From contig OW569391.1 in assembly GCA_937625935.1 (NCBI GenBank), forward strand, positions 62,001-126,000: DNA of 64,000 bases, written 5' to 3'. The notes under the pieces were generated by a model. The model searched no databases and was not told where the DNA came from. It saw only the letters and a list, made by a program, of their open reading frames with translations. Below, one piece after another: positions 21,360 through 30,300 of this stretch. The DNA is from Tetramitus jugosus (lineage: Eukaryota; Heterolobosea; Eutetramitea; Acrasida; Vahlkampfiidae). A program made the translations under genes and the position numbers. The first letter of the stretch is position 1; the number at the start of each line of letters is the position of its first letter.

Positions 21360-21830
21360 TTATTCTTCGTCGTCATCTTCTTCGTCATTTGTGCTGTTGT
21401 TCATTGCACTGGACAAATCAAGTTCATCCTTCTTGTTGTTGGATGATGATGTAGATGACTTCTTCTTCTCCAACACCTCATCTTCTCTCAACACCATATT
21501 CGGTATCTTGTTCTTCACAGGATAAATTCTCTGACAGTTCGGACAAACTAATTCTCCGTCAACGACCACAACTTCCATTAAAAGCTTGTGCAATGATTGA
21601 AGGGCAGCAGTGTTCTCAAATACATTGTCAGGTAGAGTATCAGGCAGACCTGCAATCTCCAAATCATTTGCAGCTGATTTCAGAGCACTATAATCCAATT
21701 TTGAGAGCATGTGTTTGATAAAATCAAGGTTTTCTTCTTGTTCGTTTTCAGATTTGTTTGTTGCTTTGATGGTGAGTGGAAAGTGGTCGCACTTGAGGCA
21801 GACCATCATGTTGTGTGTCAAAATTCTCAT
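21360..21830 (-). CDS. TRM112: TRM112-like methyltransferase activator subunit
   Basis: Start at ATG 21830 gives 156 residues beginning MRILTHNMMVCLKC, matching the typical Trm112 start (M-[KR]-[LI]-LTHN). An upstream in-frame ATG at 21941 would overlap the next gene's coding end and was rejected. The N-terminal zinc-binding half (VCLKCDHFPL) and the C-terminal half (LVCPNCQRIYPVKNKIPNM) supply the expected Cys pairs, with a helical insert between. TRM112 stabilises and activates several SAM-dependent methyltransferases acting on tRNA, rRNA and release factor (Trm9, Trm11, Bud23, Mtq2 partners). The C-terminus carries an extra acidic/Ser tail (about 30 residues) beyond the usual length. It lies 71 bases downstream of the FKBP-TPR gene on the same strand. 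Confidence 0.9.
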   Translation of the reverse strand: MRILTHNMMVCLKCDHFPLTIKATNKSENEQEENLDFIKHMLSKLDYSALKSAANDLEIAGLPDTLPDNVFENTAALQSLHKLLMEVVVVDGELVCPNCQRIYPVKNKIPNMVLREDEVLEKKKSSTSSSNNKKDELDLSSAMNNSTNDEEDDDEE

Positions 21831-21901
21831 TTTTTTGTGTTGTTTCTCCTCTGTTTGTTGTTTGCTTTTTTGTTGTGTCGGTGAAAGTGGGTGTTTTTTT
21901 T

Positions 21902-23314
21902 TCACATTTGGTGTTTGAAGTTCAATTTCATTGGTGAACATGCAGCGAGAAGGCCAGTAATTTCGTCAAACATTCTCCGATATACGGCACGCTCATTCTC
22001 TCGTTGTTGTTTGATGAGTTGGTTGGTGCGTTCTAGCTCTTGTTGGAGTTGAATATGCTGAGGGTCAATCTCTATTGCTCTCTCGAGGTCCTGTATTGCC
22101 TTTTCGTGCTCTCCCAGAGCGTTGTATGCTGTGGCACGTCGGTAATATACTTTGACATCCAAAGCTTTGGATTCACAGTCCAGTGTCTTGGTACACATGT
22201 CAACAACGTGATTGTATTCCTTTGTTTGCAAAAGAGCTGCAGCGGCATTGCTGAACGCTACGGCTTTGAAATTGATTTCGAGCTCTCGTTTCTGATCCTC
22301 TGTCAGTTTGTGTTCACTCGATTCTACTGCGTCTACCAGCTGGTTGTATCGCTTCAGTGCCATATTGAATCTACTTGTTGCAAAGTATTGATTTCCCTCA
22401 TGCTTTAACGTGTTACATAGCGCTACTTTGTCACTGAATCCCATATTCCATATCGGTGGAGGTCTAACAAAGTCAATCAACTCGATTTCAAAGCAAAGAG
22501 TCTCAATCGTACCGTTCCGTACCTCTTCCAATGCACTCTTTACTCGTTCAGAATGCATCCAATAGCGTTTCTCTACATCTGATATCCCTTCGAGTTCAGA
22601 TGAATTCTTGTGGATGAAAAACAGCGACTTTTCACCTCGCTTCATATCACTGATCACACGTTCCAGTGTTGGATGAATCATTTCATCTCCATAGATGAAA
22701 CGCAATTCAGATGTCCGTTCAATCAATTCCATTGGCGAATCGCGACTGCTATTCTCATCAACAGAAACAGTAAATGTATCGTTGGGAACAACACGAGTCT
22801 GCCTAGATGCATAGACACCTACATTTACCGTCACAGTCATTCTTTCTTCTGCAGCCTTCTCCCATCCATCGCCCGATTTCACAATTTGCTTAATCATTGA
22901 CATGTCCTGCTTTTGAGACACGTCAGGATACGTCCAACCCATCAATTGCACATGAAAAATCAAATCGGCATTCGGTGGAATGTCCTTGCCAGCCCCTTTG
23001 AAACCATAGGCCCACTCAGAGTCAATCTCCAACACACATTCCTCATTCTTGTGCATGGTTGCAATGGCAACATCCCATCCCTTGATGACATCACCCTGCC
23101 CAAGGCAAAAGCTAAAGGGAACACCACGATCGATACTGCTATCGAATTGAACTCCAGTGCTCTTGATCTTTCCAGTGTAATGAACGGTGACTTTGCAGCC
23201 AGGTTGAGGGGTCAACAAGGAATGTTGTTGACTGTCGCTCTTTGTAATGGTTTTGAACAATTTTTGGGTACCATTGGATAGATCTTGCTTGACCTGTGCG
23301 ATGGTATCGTTCAT
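21902..23314 (-). CDS. FKBP-type peptidyl-prolyl isomerase with TPR repeats
   Basis: The 470-residue protein has the architecture of large immunophilins such as FKBP51/52 and plant ROF. An active-looking FKBP domain (about 33-130) keeps the FK506/proline pocket residues: VHYTG, FDSS, GQGDVIKGWD, EWAYG and the final FHVQL. A second, degenerate FKBP-like domain follows (about 155-270). Three TPR motifs then occupy about 291-450 (ANALK-type sequences, ...YYRRATAYNALGEHEKAIQDLERAIEIDPQH). TPRs in this family bind the MEEVD tail of Hsp90. The protein should be cytosolic or nuclear and act as an Hsp90 co-chaperone. It is divergent from the Nudix gene, with only 130 bases between starts. Confidence 0.92.
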   Translation of the reverse strand: MNDTIAQVKQDLSNGTQKLFKTITKSDSQQHSLLTPQPGCKVTVHYTGKIKSTGVQFDSSIDRGVPFSFCLGQGDVIKGWDVAIATMHKNEECVLEIDSEWAYGFKGAGKDIPPNADLIFHVQLMGWTYPDVSQKQDMSMIKQIVKSGDGWEKAAEERMTVTVNVGVYASRQTRVVPNDTFTVSVDENSSRDSPMELIERTSELRFIYGDEMIHPTLERVISDMKRGEKSLFFIHKNSSELEGISDVEKRYWMHSERVKSALEEVRNGTIETLCFEIELIDFVRPPPIWNMGFSDKVALCNTLKHEGNQYFATSRFNMALKRYNQLVDAVESSEHKLTEDQKRELEINFKAVAFSNAAAALLQTKEYNHVVDMCTKTLDCESKALDVKVYYRRATAYNALGEHEKAIQDLERAIEIDPQHIQLQQELERTNQLIKQQRENERAVYRRMFDEITGLLAACSPMKLNFKHQM

Positions 23315-23444
23315 TCTGCTTGGTGTTGGATCTTTTTTTTTGGGCCGAGGAAAAAGATTTTCATGAACTTCAACGACGGCTTCTTTCGATTTAGAATTTT
23401 AAGAAAAAAGGGAACCTTTCATCGGAATAATATCACCCAAGAAA
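23315..23444. promoter_or_regulatory. Short divergent promoter
   Basis: A 130-base interval separates the ATGs of the FKBP-TPR gene (minus) and the Nudix gene (plus), so both promoters are within it. It is A/T-rich with poly-T and poly-A runs on either side. Confidence 0.45.
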
Positions 23445-24191
23445 ATGCAGCAAGAAAACAATAGTGTTGGTGACAACAAACAAGCACAAGTGGTTCAAGA
23501 GCAAGTGCTAGAGAAATGGGTCGTCAAGTCCAGTCAACCTCTTGTTACGTCTCCTTGGATTTCTGTCTTCTCCGAAGTTATTCAAATTCCGACTCCTTCA
23601 AAAAATGACAATGGCTCACCGTCTGTAAAGATTATCGATCCATTCTATTACATCAAGGAACCAGATTGGGTGAGTATTGTTGCTTTGACTCCATCCAATC
23701 AAATCGTTCTCGTTCGACAATATCGTCGTGGTTGCGAAAAAGTGTTGCTAGAGCTGCCTGGTGGCTGTATCGATGAGAATGAAAAGCTACAACATTCATC
23801 GAATCAAGACTGTGCTCTGAATAGTGAAGAAACTGTGCCTAGTCACATCAAAATTCCAGTTAGAGCTGGATTGAGAGAACTAGAGGAAGAAACAGGGTTT
23901 CAAGTCGATTGGAGTCATCCTATTGTCGACTTGGGAAGCACATTGCCCGACTGCAATCGAAACTCGAGTATTGCATATGGTTACATGTGTCATGTGAAGA
24001 GTGAGTGCGCCACTGTGGAGCAACAATTGGATGAGAATGAGAATATTCATGTTGTTCTGATGGATGCCTCACAAGTGTACCAACAAATTTGTTTGAACAT
24101 ACAAGAGGCCATGTCACCTGTTCATATCATGTTTCTTTTTCGAGCTTTTGTACATTTAGGACAATTGCCTAGCACTATCCAACTGAATTAA
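23445..24191 (+). CDS. Nudix hydrolase, ADP-ribose pyrophosphatase-like, with split Nudix box
   Basis: The 248-residue protein resembles ADP-sugar pyrophosphatases (NUDT5/ADPRase type): an N-terminal beta domain, VRQYRRGCEKVLLELPGG, then the Nudix box. The box GGCIDENE at about 105-112 supplies the G-x5-E half. The RELEEETGF half (about 143-151) supplies the metal-binding REUxEExGU. In the family these halves are separated by 7 residues, but here by about 30, an insertion of about 23 residues containing Asn/Ser/Glu. All catalytic residues remain. No GT-AG intron of suitable length fits the insert, so it is probably translated. The substrate (ADP-ribose or another nucleoside diphosphate sugar) is inferred from the family. 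Confidence 0.85.
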   Translation: MQQENNSVGDNKQAQVVQEQVLEKWVVKSSQPLVTSPWISVFSEVIQIPTPSKNDNGSPSVKIIDPFYYIKEPDWVSIVALTPSNQIVLVRQYRRGCEKVLLELPGGCIDENEKLQHSSNQDCALNSEETVPSHIKIPVRAGLRELEEETGFQVDWSHPIVDLGSTLPDCNRNSSIAYGYMCHVKSECATVEQQLDENENIHVVLMDASQVYQQICLNIQEAMSPVHIMFLFRAFVHLGQLPSTIQLN

Positions 24192-24328
24192 GTAAAAACG
24201 CCATTAACATTGGTTGTCATATTTCGCTGGACAGAGATGCTGATCAAGACAAAATTTCACAACGAGAAGATACCCAGATATTTTGAAGAAAGACGAAAGT
24301 ATCACGACCGATTTATTTTTCTGAACAA

Positions 24329-24853
24329 TTAAGTCTGTCCAACAATATTGCCATCAGCCCAAATTTCTTGGACAGTCTGGGCAAAGAAGGTAACTTCTTC
24401 ACTCAGTGGAATCTTTGGTGACACTCTGTTGTCTAGACTTATCTGGTGAATGGAAATAATCTTTGCGTTGATCAACTTCACAGTGTAGTAAATTTCTTCT
24501 GCCCCAGTTGCAGAAACTCTCCAGAAATTCAAGATGAAAGTGGTCAACAACTCATTTTGCACAAGTGCAGTCAACAATCTTGGTGATGATTTGTCAACAG
24601 GTTTGACAATATTGAGTGGTCTGACTTGAATTTTACCACTAGGTTGACCTGTAGCTGAATCTATTGGTGAGATGACGCTCCAATCATAAGCAACCACTTG
24701 AATTTGACCTTCTCTTCCCTTTTGTGTCACACTTCCTTGGATGTCACCCTGTTTGGCTCCTTTGAGTGTCAGAAAGGCGTTCAATTCAGAATGGCAGAAA
24801 GAGAGGAGTGTGAGGAGTAAGCAGAATGAAAGTAGAACAAGAGGTTTGTTCAT
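24329..24853 (-). CDS. Secreted Hcp-like protein, copy A
   Basis: The 174-residue protein (ATG 24853) starts with a clear cleavable signal peptide (residues 1-22: positive start, Leu-rich core, likely cleavage after SFCHS). The rest (about 25-165) matches the Hcp family, the hexameric tube protein of bacterial type VI secretion. Shared features are a short start strand AFLTLKG followed by KQGDIQGSVTQ, a region SVISPIDSATGQPSGKIQVRPL (in Hcp, ...DPQSGQPSG...), KSSPRLLTALVQNELL, LNFWR, ...YYTVKLINAKIISI. It ends with a short extra tail. It is eukaryotic in context (both neighbours are ordinary amoeba genes), and it is duplicated next door. Hcp in bacteria forms stacked rings; whether this secreted version assembles is unknown. 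Horizontal acquisition from bacteria with added signal peptide is the simplest explanation (inference). Confidence 0.82.
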   Translation of the reverse strand: MNKPLVLLSFCLLLTLLSFCHSELNAFLTLKGAKQGDIQGSVTQKGREGQIQVVAYDWSVISPIDSATGQPSGKIQVRPLNIVKPVDKSSPRLLTALVQNELLTTFILNFWRVSATGAEEIYYTVKLINAKIISIHQISLDNRVSPKIPLSEEVTFFAQTVQEIWADGNIVGQT

Positions 24854-25076
24854 GGTTTGTTGTTTGGATTTAAGGTGATGGAGGGATGATAGAACATAGG
24901 GCACTTCTGGACTTCTGTCGTCTTCTGATCTAAATTATTATTTGCGGACTCCCACAGCATCATTTGTGTAGCTGAATCGAGACAAGAACGATCTTCCGAA
25001 CGCTTGCAGAGATTGTATTGTTGAATTGGAATGCGCGAAATCTTGTGAGAGCGTTGTAAATATTTCAGGACATACA
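24329..25076 (-). repeat. Tandem duplication unit A (Hcp-like gene plus upstream block)
   Basis: Unit A comprises the copy A coding region and a conserved upstream block at 24945-25075. It matches unit B (25449-26177) in order and orientation. The coding regions differ by about five amino acids in 174, so the duplication is recent or kept uniform by gene conversion. Confidence 0.8.
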
Positions 25077-25448
25077 GTAGGATATCGTATCGTGATTGGA
25101 GTTTCTGATATTGAAGGGAGAATCGGCAGTGAGGCAACAATTGATTCTCGTAGAATGTACCTGTCCAACAAATTGCCAAATTGCGAGAAAAATGGGCAAA
25201 GAGGACCGCAGAAGGGGAAGAACAAATGGAGCACTCAAGGCCAACCATACTTGGGGTTTGAGAGTATTTGCTGCATTTTAGATTACCGTACATTGACAAC
25301 AGGGTGTGGGTGAAGAGCAATAAGGACGATTGAAGGAACCGTTGAAAGAAGAGCGAAGAGATTGCTCGATACAATAGAATCAGGCTCAACTTCAAACCCA
25401 TTGCTAACAAAAACAAAGATATCAAGAGAAACTTATTTATATGAATAA
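24854..25448. other. Spacer between the two Hcp-like genes
   Basis: This 595-base interval holds the promoter and leader of copy A and the 3' end of copy B. Bases about 24945-25075 are nearly identical to about 26049-26176 upstream of copy B, with essentially one mismatch over the core 90 bases. The intervening leader next to each ATG has diverged. Frames open through it (24850-25425 minus, 25026-25313 plus) show no recognisable protein. Confidence 0.5.
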
Positions 25449-25973
25449 TTAAGTTTGTCCAACAATATTACCATCAGCCCAAATTTCTTGGACAGTCTGG
25501 GCAATGAAGTTAACTTCCTCACTCAATGGGATCTTTGGTGACACTCTGTTGTCACGACTAATTTGATGAATGGAAATAATCTTTGCGTTAATCAACTTCA
25601 CAGTGTAGTAAATTTCTTCTGCCCCAGTTGCAGAAACTCTCCAGAAATTCAAGATGAAAGTGGTCAACAACTCATTTTGCACAAGTGCAGTCAACAATCT
25701 GGGCGATGATTTGTCAACTGGTTTGACAATCTGAAGTGGTCTGACTTGAATTTTACCACTAGGTTGACCTGTAGCTGAATCTATTGGTGAGATGACGCTC
25801 CAATCATAAGCAACCACTTGAATTTGACCTTCTCTTCCCTTTTGTGTCACACTTCCTTGGATGTCACCTTGTTTGGCTCCTTTGAGTGTCAGAAAGGCGT
25901 TCAATTCAGAATGGCAGAAAGAGAGGAGTGTGAGCAGCAAGAAAAATGAAAGTAACACAAGAGGTTTGTTCAT
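25449..25973 (-). CDS. Secreted Hcp-like protein, copy B
   Basis: This is the tandem paralogue of the gene at 24329, also 174 residues with the same signal peptide and Hcp-like domain. I count five amino-acid differences: one in the signal peptide (Phe for Cys), one at the VRPL-x-IVK position (Gln for Asn), and three near the C-terminus (Arg for Leu, Asn for Thr, Ile for Phe). No frame-disrupting change is present in either copy, so both appear functional. A longer in-frame start at 26027 was rejected: it would put a non-hydrophobic segment before the signal peptide, and copy A has no equivalent. Confidence 0.82.
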   Translation of the reverse strand: MNKPLVLLSFFLLLTLLSFCHSELNAFLTLKGAKQGDIQGSVTQKGREGQIQVVAYDWSVISPIDSATGQPSGKIQVRPLQIVKPVDKSSPRLLTALVQNELLTTFILNFWRVSATGAEEIYYTVKLINAKIISIHQISRDNRVSPKIPLSEEVNFIAQTVQEIWADGNIVGQT

Positions 25974-26177
25974 TGTTGTTGTGCTAGAAAGAAGATAATG
26001 AAAAGTCGACTCCTTTTCATTGTTCATCTAATCTTTTGTAGTATTTGTGGATACCCACAGCGTCGTTTGTGGTGCCACATTGAGATAAGAACGATCTTCC
26101 GAACACTTGCAGAGATTGTATTGTTGAATTGGAATGCGCGAAATCTTGTGAGAGCGTTGTAAATATTTCAGGACATA
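25449..26177 (-). repeat. Tandem duplication unit B (Hcp-like gene plus upstream block)
   Basis: Unit B matches unit A. Its upstream block at about 26049-26176 is almost identical to 24945-25075. The sequence just 5' of the ATG (25974-26048) is unlike that of copy A. Confidence 0.8.
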
Positions 26178-26301
26178 TGATGGTCGGAATTTCTTTTCGC
26201 GATCGTTCAAGAATTCAAAAAAAGAAAGCACCCAACCAGAATGCCAGATAATACTGGATATTTGATGATTTTGGAGTTGACAAAACAAGAAACAAGCACA
26301 C
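25974..26301. promoter_or_regulatory. Divergent region between Hcp-like copy B and the gene at 26302
   Basis: This 328-base interval contains the conserved block shared with copy A and the promoter of the plus-strand gene starting 26302. An AT-rich tract precedes that ATG. Confidence 0.4.
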
Positions 26302-27216
26302 ATGCCAAAGCAACAAAAGCTAAAGTATCACGTGGAGTGTGGCAAGCTACCCGGTAGGTTTTCCAAAGACGCAAATGGTAACTATATGAAGTGGCCACAC
26401 AAGGATGGTTACACACGAGTCAATGTCTGTTCCAGTGCCAGGAACAATTACAAAAACCTGAGTCCAATGATTCTTGGTCCTTATACCTACTACTGCACTG
26501 AAGTGGAGATCAAGGAAGGAAAACAAGAACCGACCATTCAAGTTTACAATCTGGAGAATTTATGGCAATTTTCAAAGATTTGGTCAACGAGTGAGATGGA
26601 TCTCTCCTATTTCAAGAAGCACGGGATTGAATTCGATGCCAAGAATGATGAACATTTGTCTCACGTGAAACCAAGTGCACTGTTTTACAAGAATCGACTC
26701 AAGGGATGGAAGGACAAGAAAGCTCACAGATTTGCACCACAAGCAAAGCTAATAACCAATGGAAATAGGCATGTTCCATTGTGTTCTTGGTGGAGAGGTA
26801 AATGCTATCGATATATTGAGTCAAGAAAGTCTGTTTATTGCCCAATCTATGAGCAATTGGCACGAAAGACAAGTGCATGGAAGGAATTGCAAGCATTGTC
26901 AGAAAAGGGTAATGTTTTGGTGATTGGATTTGATGGATACGAAGTTGGTGACAAGAGTTTGACTGATTACATGGAAAATGGACGTCGACCATTTGGACAT
27001 GAACTCGTGTTGGTGTCTATGCTGCGTGGAGAAAGGCACTGGAAAACTCTTGACAAGTTCGGTGATCCAATTGATGAAAAACACAATGAAGACTCTTCTA
27101 ATGACAACGAGAGTGATAGTGAGAGCAGCGATAGTGATGACGACAATGTAAATAATGACATCGGCAGCAGTGAGGATGACGAAAATGAAGGTGATTCTGT
27201 TGATAATGAACAATAA
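26302..27216 (+). CDS. Unrecognised protein with acidic tail
   Basis: The 304-residue protein has a globular N-terminal part with many Trp, Tyr and Lys residues and a C-terminal tail of about 50 Asp/Glu/Ser/Asn residues. The most distinctive part is at about 165-250: LCSWWRGKCYRYIESRKSVYCPIYEQLA..., then KGNVLVIGFDGYEV, ...PFGHELVLVSML. I have seen similar sequence patterns (ASRK-xYC-xxY..., ...L-x-GYDG, FGHE) in uncharacterised phage and giant-virus proteins. That resemblance is from memory and unverified. No signal peptide or membrane span is present. Its position next to the Hcp-like pair, starting in the same promoter interval as copy B, may mean nothing. ATG 26302 is a clear start. Confidence 0.6.
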   Translation: MPKQQKLKYHVECGKLPGRFSKDANGNYMKWPHKDGYTRVNVCSSARNNYKNLSPMILGPYTYYCTEVEIKEGKQEPTIQVYNLENLWQFSKIWSTSEMDLSYFKKHGIEFDAKNDEHLSHVKPSALFYKNRLKGWKDKKAHRFAPQAKLITNGNRHVPLCSWWRGKCYRYIESRKSVYCPIYEQLARKTSAWKELQALSEKGNVLVIGFDGYEVGDKSLTDYMENGRRPFGHELVLVSMLRGERHWKTLDKFGDPIDEKHNEDSSNDNESDSESSDSDDDNVNNDIGSSEDDENEGDSVDNEQ

Positions 27217-27383
27217 AATGGAATCCCTTGTATATCAGGCTGTAATGCGCGATCTTCAACCTGATGCGCTGACTTTTCGGAGCCTCAGAAATTCGTCAAT
27301 TTTTTGCTCGAATCCGTTACGCATTCTCGAAAATAAAACACATAACACAGAATTTGATTGTTGCTGCATTCATTGATTGGACC

Positions 27384-30300
27384 ATGGTCACCTCAACCTT
27401 ACTAAAGCGAACTTCGACAAGCAACACCCCTCCCAAATCATCATCATCGGCAACCACTAGCAGCACTTCACCTCCCACTGCACAACGACCAACAAAATCC
27501 CGACCACCACTCAAACGATCACACCAACAATCTCAAAATGATGATCATTCAACCAATTATTATTGTAATACGAGTCATGCACCACCACCATCATCATCAT
27601 CACCATCACTACCGGTAACATCATCCACCACCATCACAACACCATTATTTAACAGCAACACAGCAGGAGCACAATCATCATGGATTCATTCATCTCCATT
27701 TTCATCATCAACATCATCATCACCGTCTACATCAACATCTTCTCCATCATCATTGTTTTCATCCTTATCCATACCAACGAGACATGTTCAATCAACTACA
27801 ACAACTTCAACAACAAGCACAAGCACTCCATCATTGAACAATAAGAAGAATAATAATAGTAAAAATCATGTGAGAAGGAAAATTGATCAGAAACATCTAA
27901 AGAAGAATAAGAAGGATCAAAACAAGGTTGTTGTTGCGAATACAACAACCACTGTCCCTAATACAACCAATAGTAATCATCATCGTCTCAACAATAACAA
28001 CAATAGCAGTAATAAGAAGAAGAGAAAGAGTAGTGTCATGGTGAATCAATACTATGATGAGGAGAGTGAAGAAGAAGAAGATGCAGAAGACACGGATGAC
28101 GAGAGTGATGAGAGTGATGACGACGATGATAGCGACGATGAAGATTATGTCGTTGAAAACAATGATAGTCAACAACGCACGACAACAACTGATGAAAATG
28201 ATGGCGCATCGGCGACACTTGCCAAACGGAAACGAAAACGTAAAAATCATACCGCCCCTGTCCATGCGGACACCACCGCCACTCCCCTCACAACCAATAC
28301 TTTGAATATTACTCCGCCTCCGATGATTTTTTGTAACAAGACCTTTACAACCAATACAAAATCATCTGTTGCTGCTAGTTCTGCTACCAATCAAAAACAG
28401 CAATGTGTATTCATCATGTATGATCCAGTAGAATACAAGGAAAATATTTATGAACGTCAAGAATTGATTCTGAATGATCATCAATTGTATCAACGACTCA
28501 ATGAGAAACAAGTACAAAAAATTCAACAAGGTCAACAACAACAACAACAATTATTCTCATCATCATCAACAACGAGTAGTAAAAATACGAAACAGCAACA
28601 AGAAAAACATGTGGCAACCACAAGTATGATACCCTTATGGGCACTTGAAATTTCAACTTCCAATATTAATAATGTGAATGATAATAATATTAATCATATT
28701 AATAATAATAATAGTGGTAGTAATGGTAGTAATGGTAGTGGCGGTGATTGTCAAGAAATTAAATCGAGAAGTGATTTGAGAGGAGTGATATTTGATTATG
28801 TGTCGAAAAATCGAATGAAAATTTTGGATATGTATCACGTACCGACTTATATGATCTCTCACATTTTATTCCCCATGGTTCATTCATCAAACTTGATTGA
28901 TTTTCATATGACAACTAGTAGTAGTAGTAGTAGTAGTAATACTGGTACTAGTAATACAAGTGCTAGTGGTGGTGGTAGTAGTAGTGTGAGTAATCCTCCA
29001 CCAAAACAAAAATTGACCGCAAATCAATCAATTTTGCTGAAAATTTTGAAGGAGAATATGGAATTGTTGTTTATTCATGTGCCCATCGCATCACTGTTGC
29101 CTCAATTGTTGGGCACTAATCATAATAATACTACTACTACTGATTACCATAACCATAATAGTCATAATGAGCATGATAAAATGAAAATGATCAATTTGTT
29201 CGAGTATGCATGTCAATATGGAACACCAGTGTTCTTTACGTCTCTGTTCACCATGATTGAAAAGTATTGTAGACAACAGATTAAACAAGAGAAAGGAACA
29301 ACAACGACTCATGAAAAGAAGAAGAGGAAAAAGAATGATTATGGAAAGAAACTGAATTCTAATACTGATAGTACTGTTGATGATGAGCATAGTCATAATG
29401 AACATGATGAAAATGAGGAACACTTGTGGCTCACGTATTTCAAGTCAAAATGGGATCAAGCGTTCAAGAGAGATAGTGAATCATTGATGAACTGTTCAAT
29501 GACTCAATCGTACATGCATGATTTAATGTCTGTTGTTTCTGTGGAGTTCAAGCAGAGGGACGAATGGCTGAAACAAGTACTTTCTCGATCTATACTGACC
29601 GTTCATCATGTCAATCCCATTGTCTCATCCAAATCTCCTTCGAAATCACCATCTCTGTCCTCATCCAAGTCTCCATCCAAGGTCACAACTACAGAATTAG
29701 TATTTCGAAAGGATTTGGTCCAGTTGGATCAACATGTCATTTCTCTCATTCAATCAAAGGACATTTCTGTTAATTTATTGGATGACTATGTCAAATTAGG
29801 ATTCAATGTGAATTCAATGAGTCAATCCGATTCAATTTATCTCAGGGATTGGGCTGTTAACTGGGCTGCTGAATCTGGTAGTTTAGAGATTGTGAAGAGA
29901 TTGGTGACGCATGGTGCTGTTATTACGCATGACTCCTCATCCATCTCCAGTCTTTTAGCGAATGAAAACTTGTGGAATCATCAGCAAATGCCCATTACAA
30001 GAACACTGAAGAAGCACATTTCATCGCAGAAGCAACAGGAACAAGAATCACACGTAAAGGCTCACTCAACGTTCTTGCATGCAGCTGTGTTAGGTAACAA
30101 TTTAGACATTGTCAAGTATGCAGTGAAAGAGTGTGGCTTCAATGTTTGTGATACGACAGATGCGGATGGGGACACTGCACTGGCCTACTGCTGTCACAAT
30201 AATAAGAGTCGGGAGATTGCAAAGTATCTAATGAAGAAGGGAGCGAGCGTGAATAGCGTTAACAATCAAGGCATGACACCAATGCACTTGGCAGCACAGG

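Noticed and set aside
23780-23880. Nudix-box insertion read as an intron
   Set aside because: No GT...AG pair of usable length surrounds the insert without destroying the catalytic halves, and the insert keeps the reading frame.
24850-25425. 191-codon minus-strand open frame overlapping the copy A start
   Set aside because: Out of frame with copy A, no recognisable domain; part of it is the conserved upstream block, but the rest has no counterpart upstream of copy B.
24329-25973. Bacterial contamination as the source of the Hcp-like genes
   Set aside because: Both genes carry eukaryote-type signal peptides, sit between ordinary intron-poor protist genes on contiguous sequence, and share base composition and spacing with neighbours. 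No bacterial operon partners are present.
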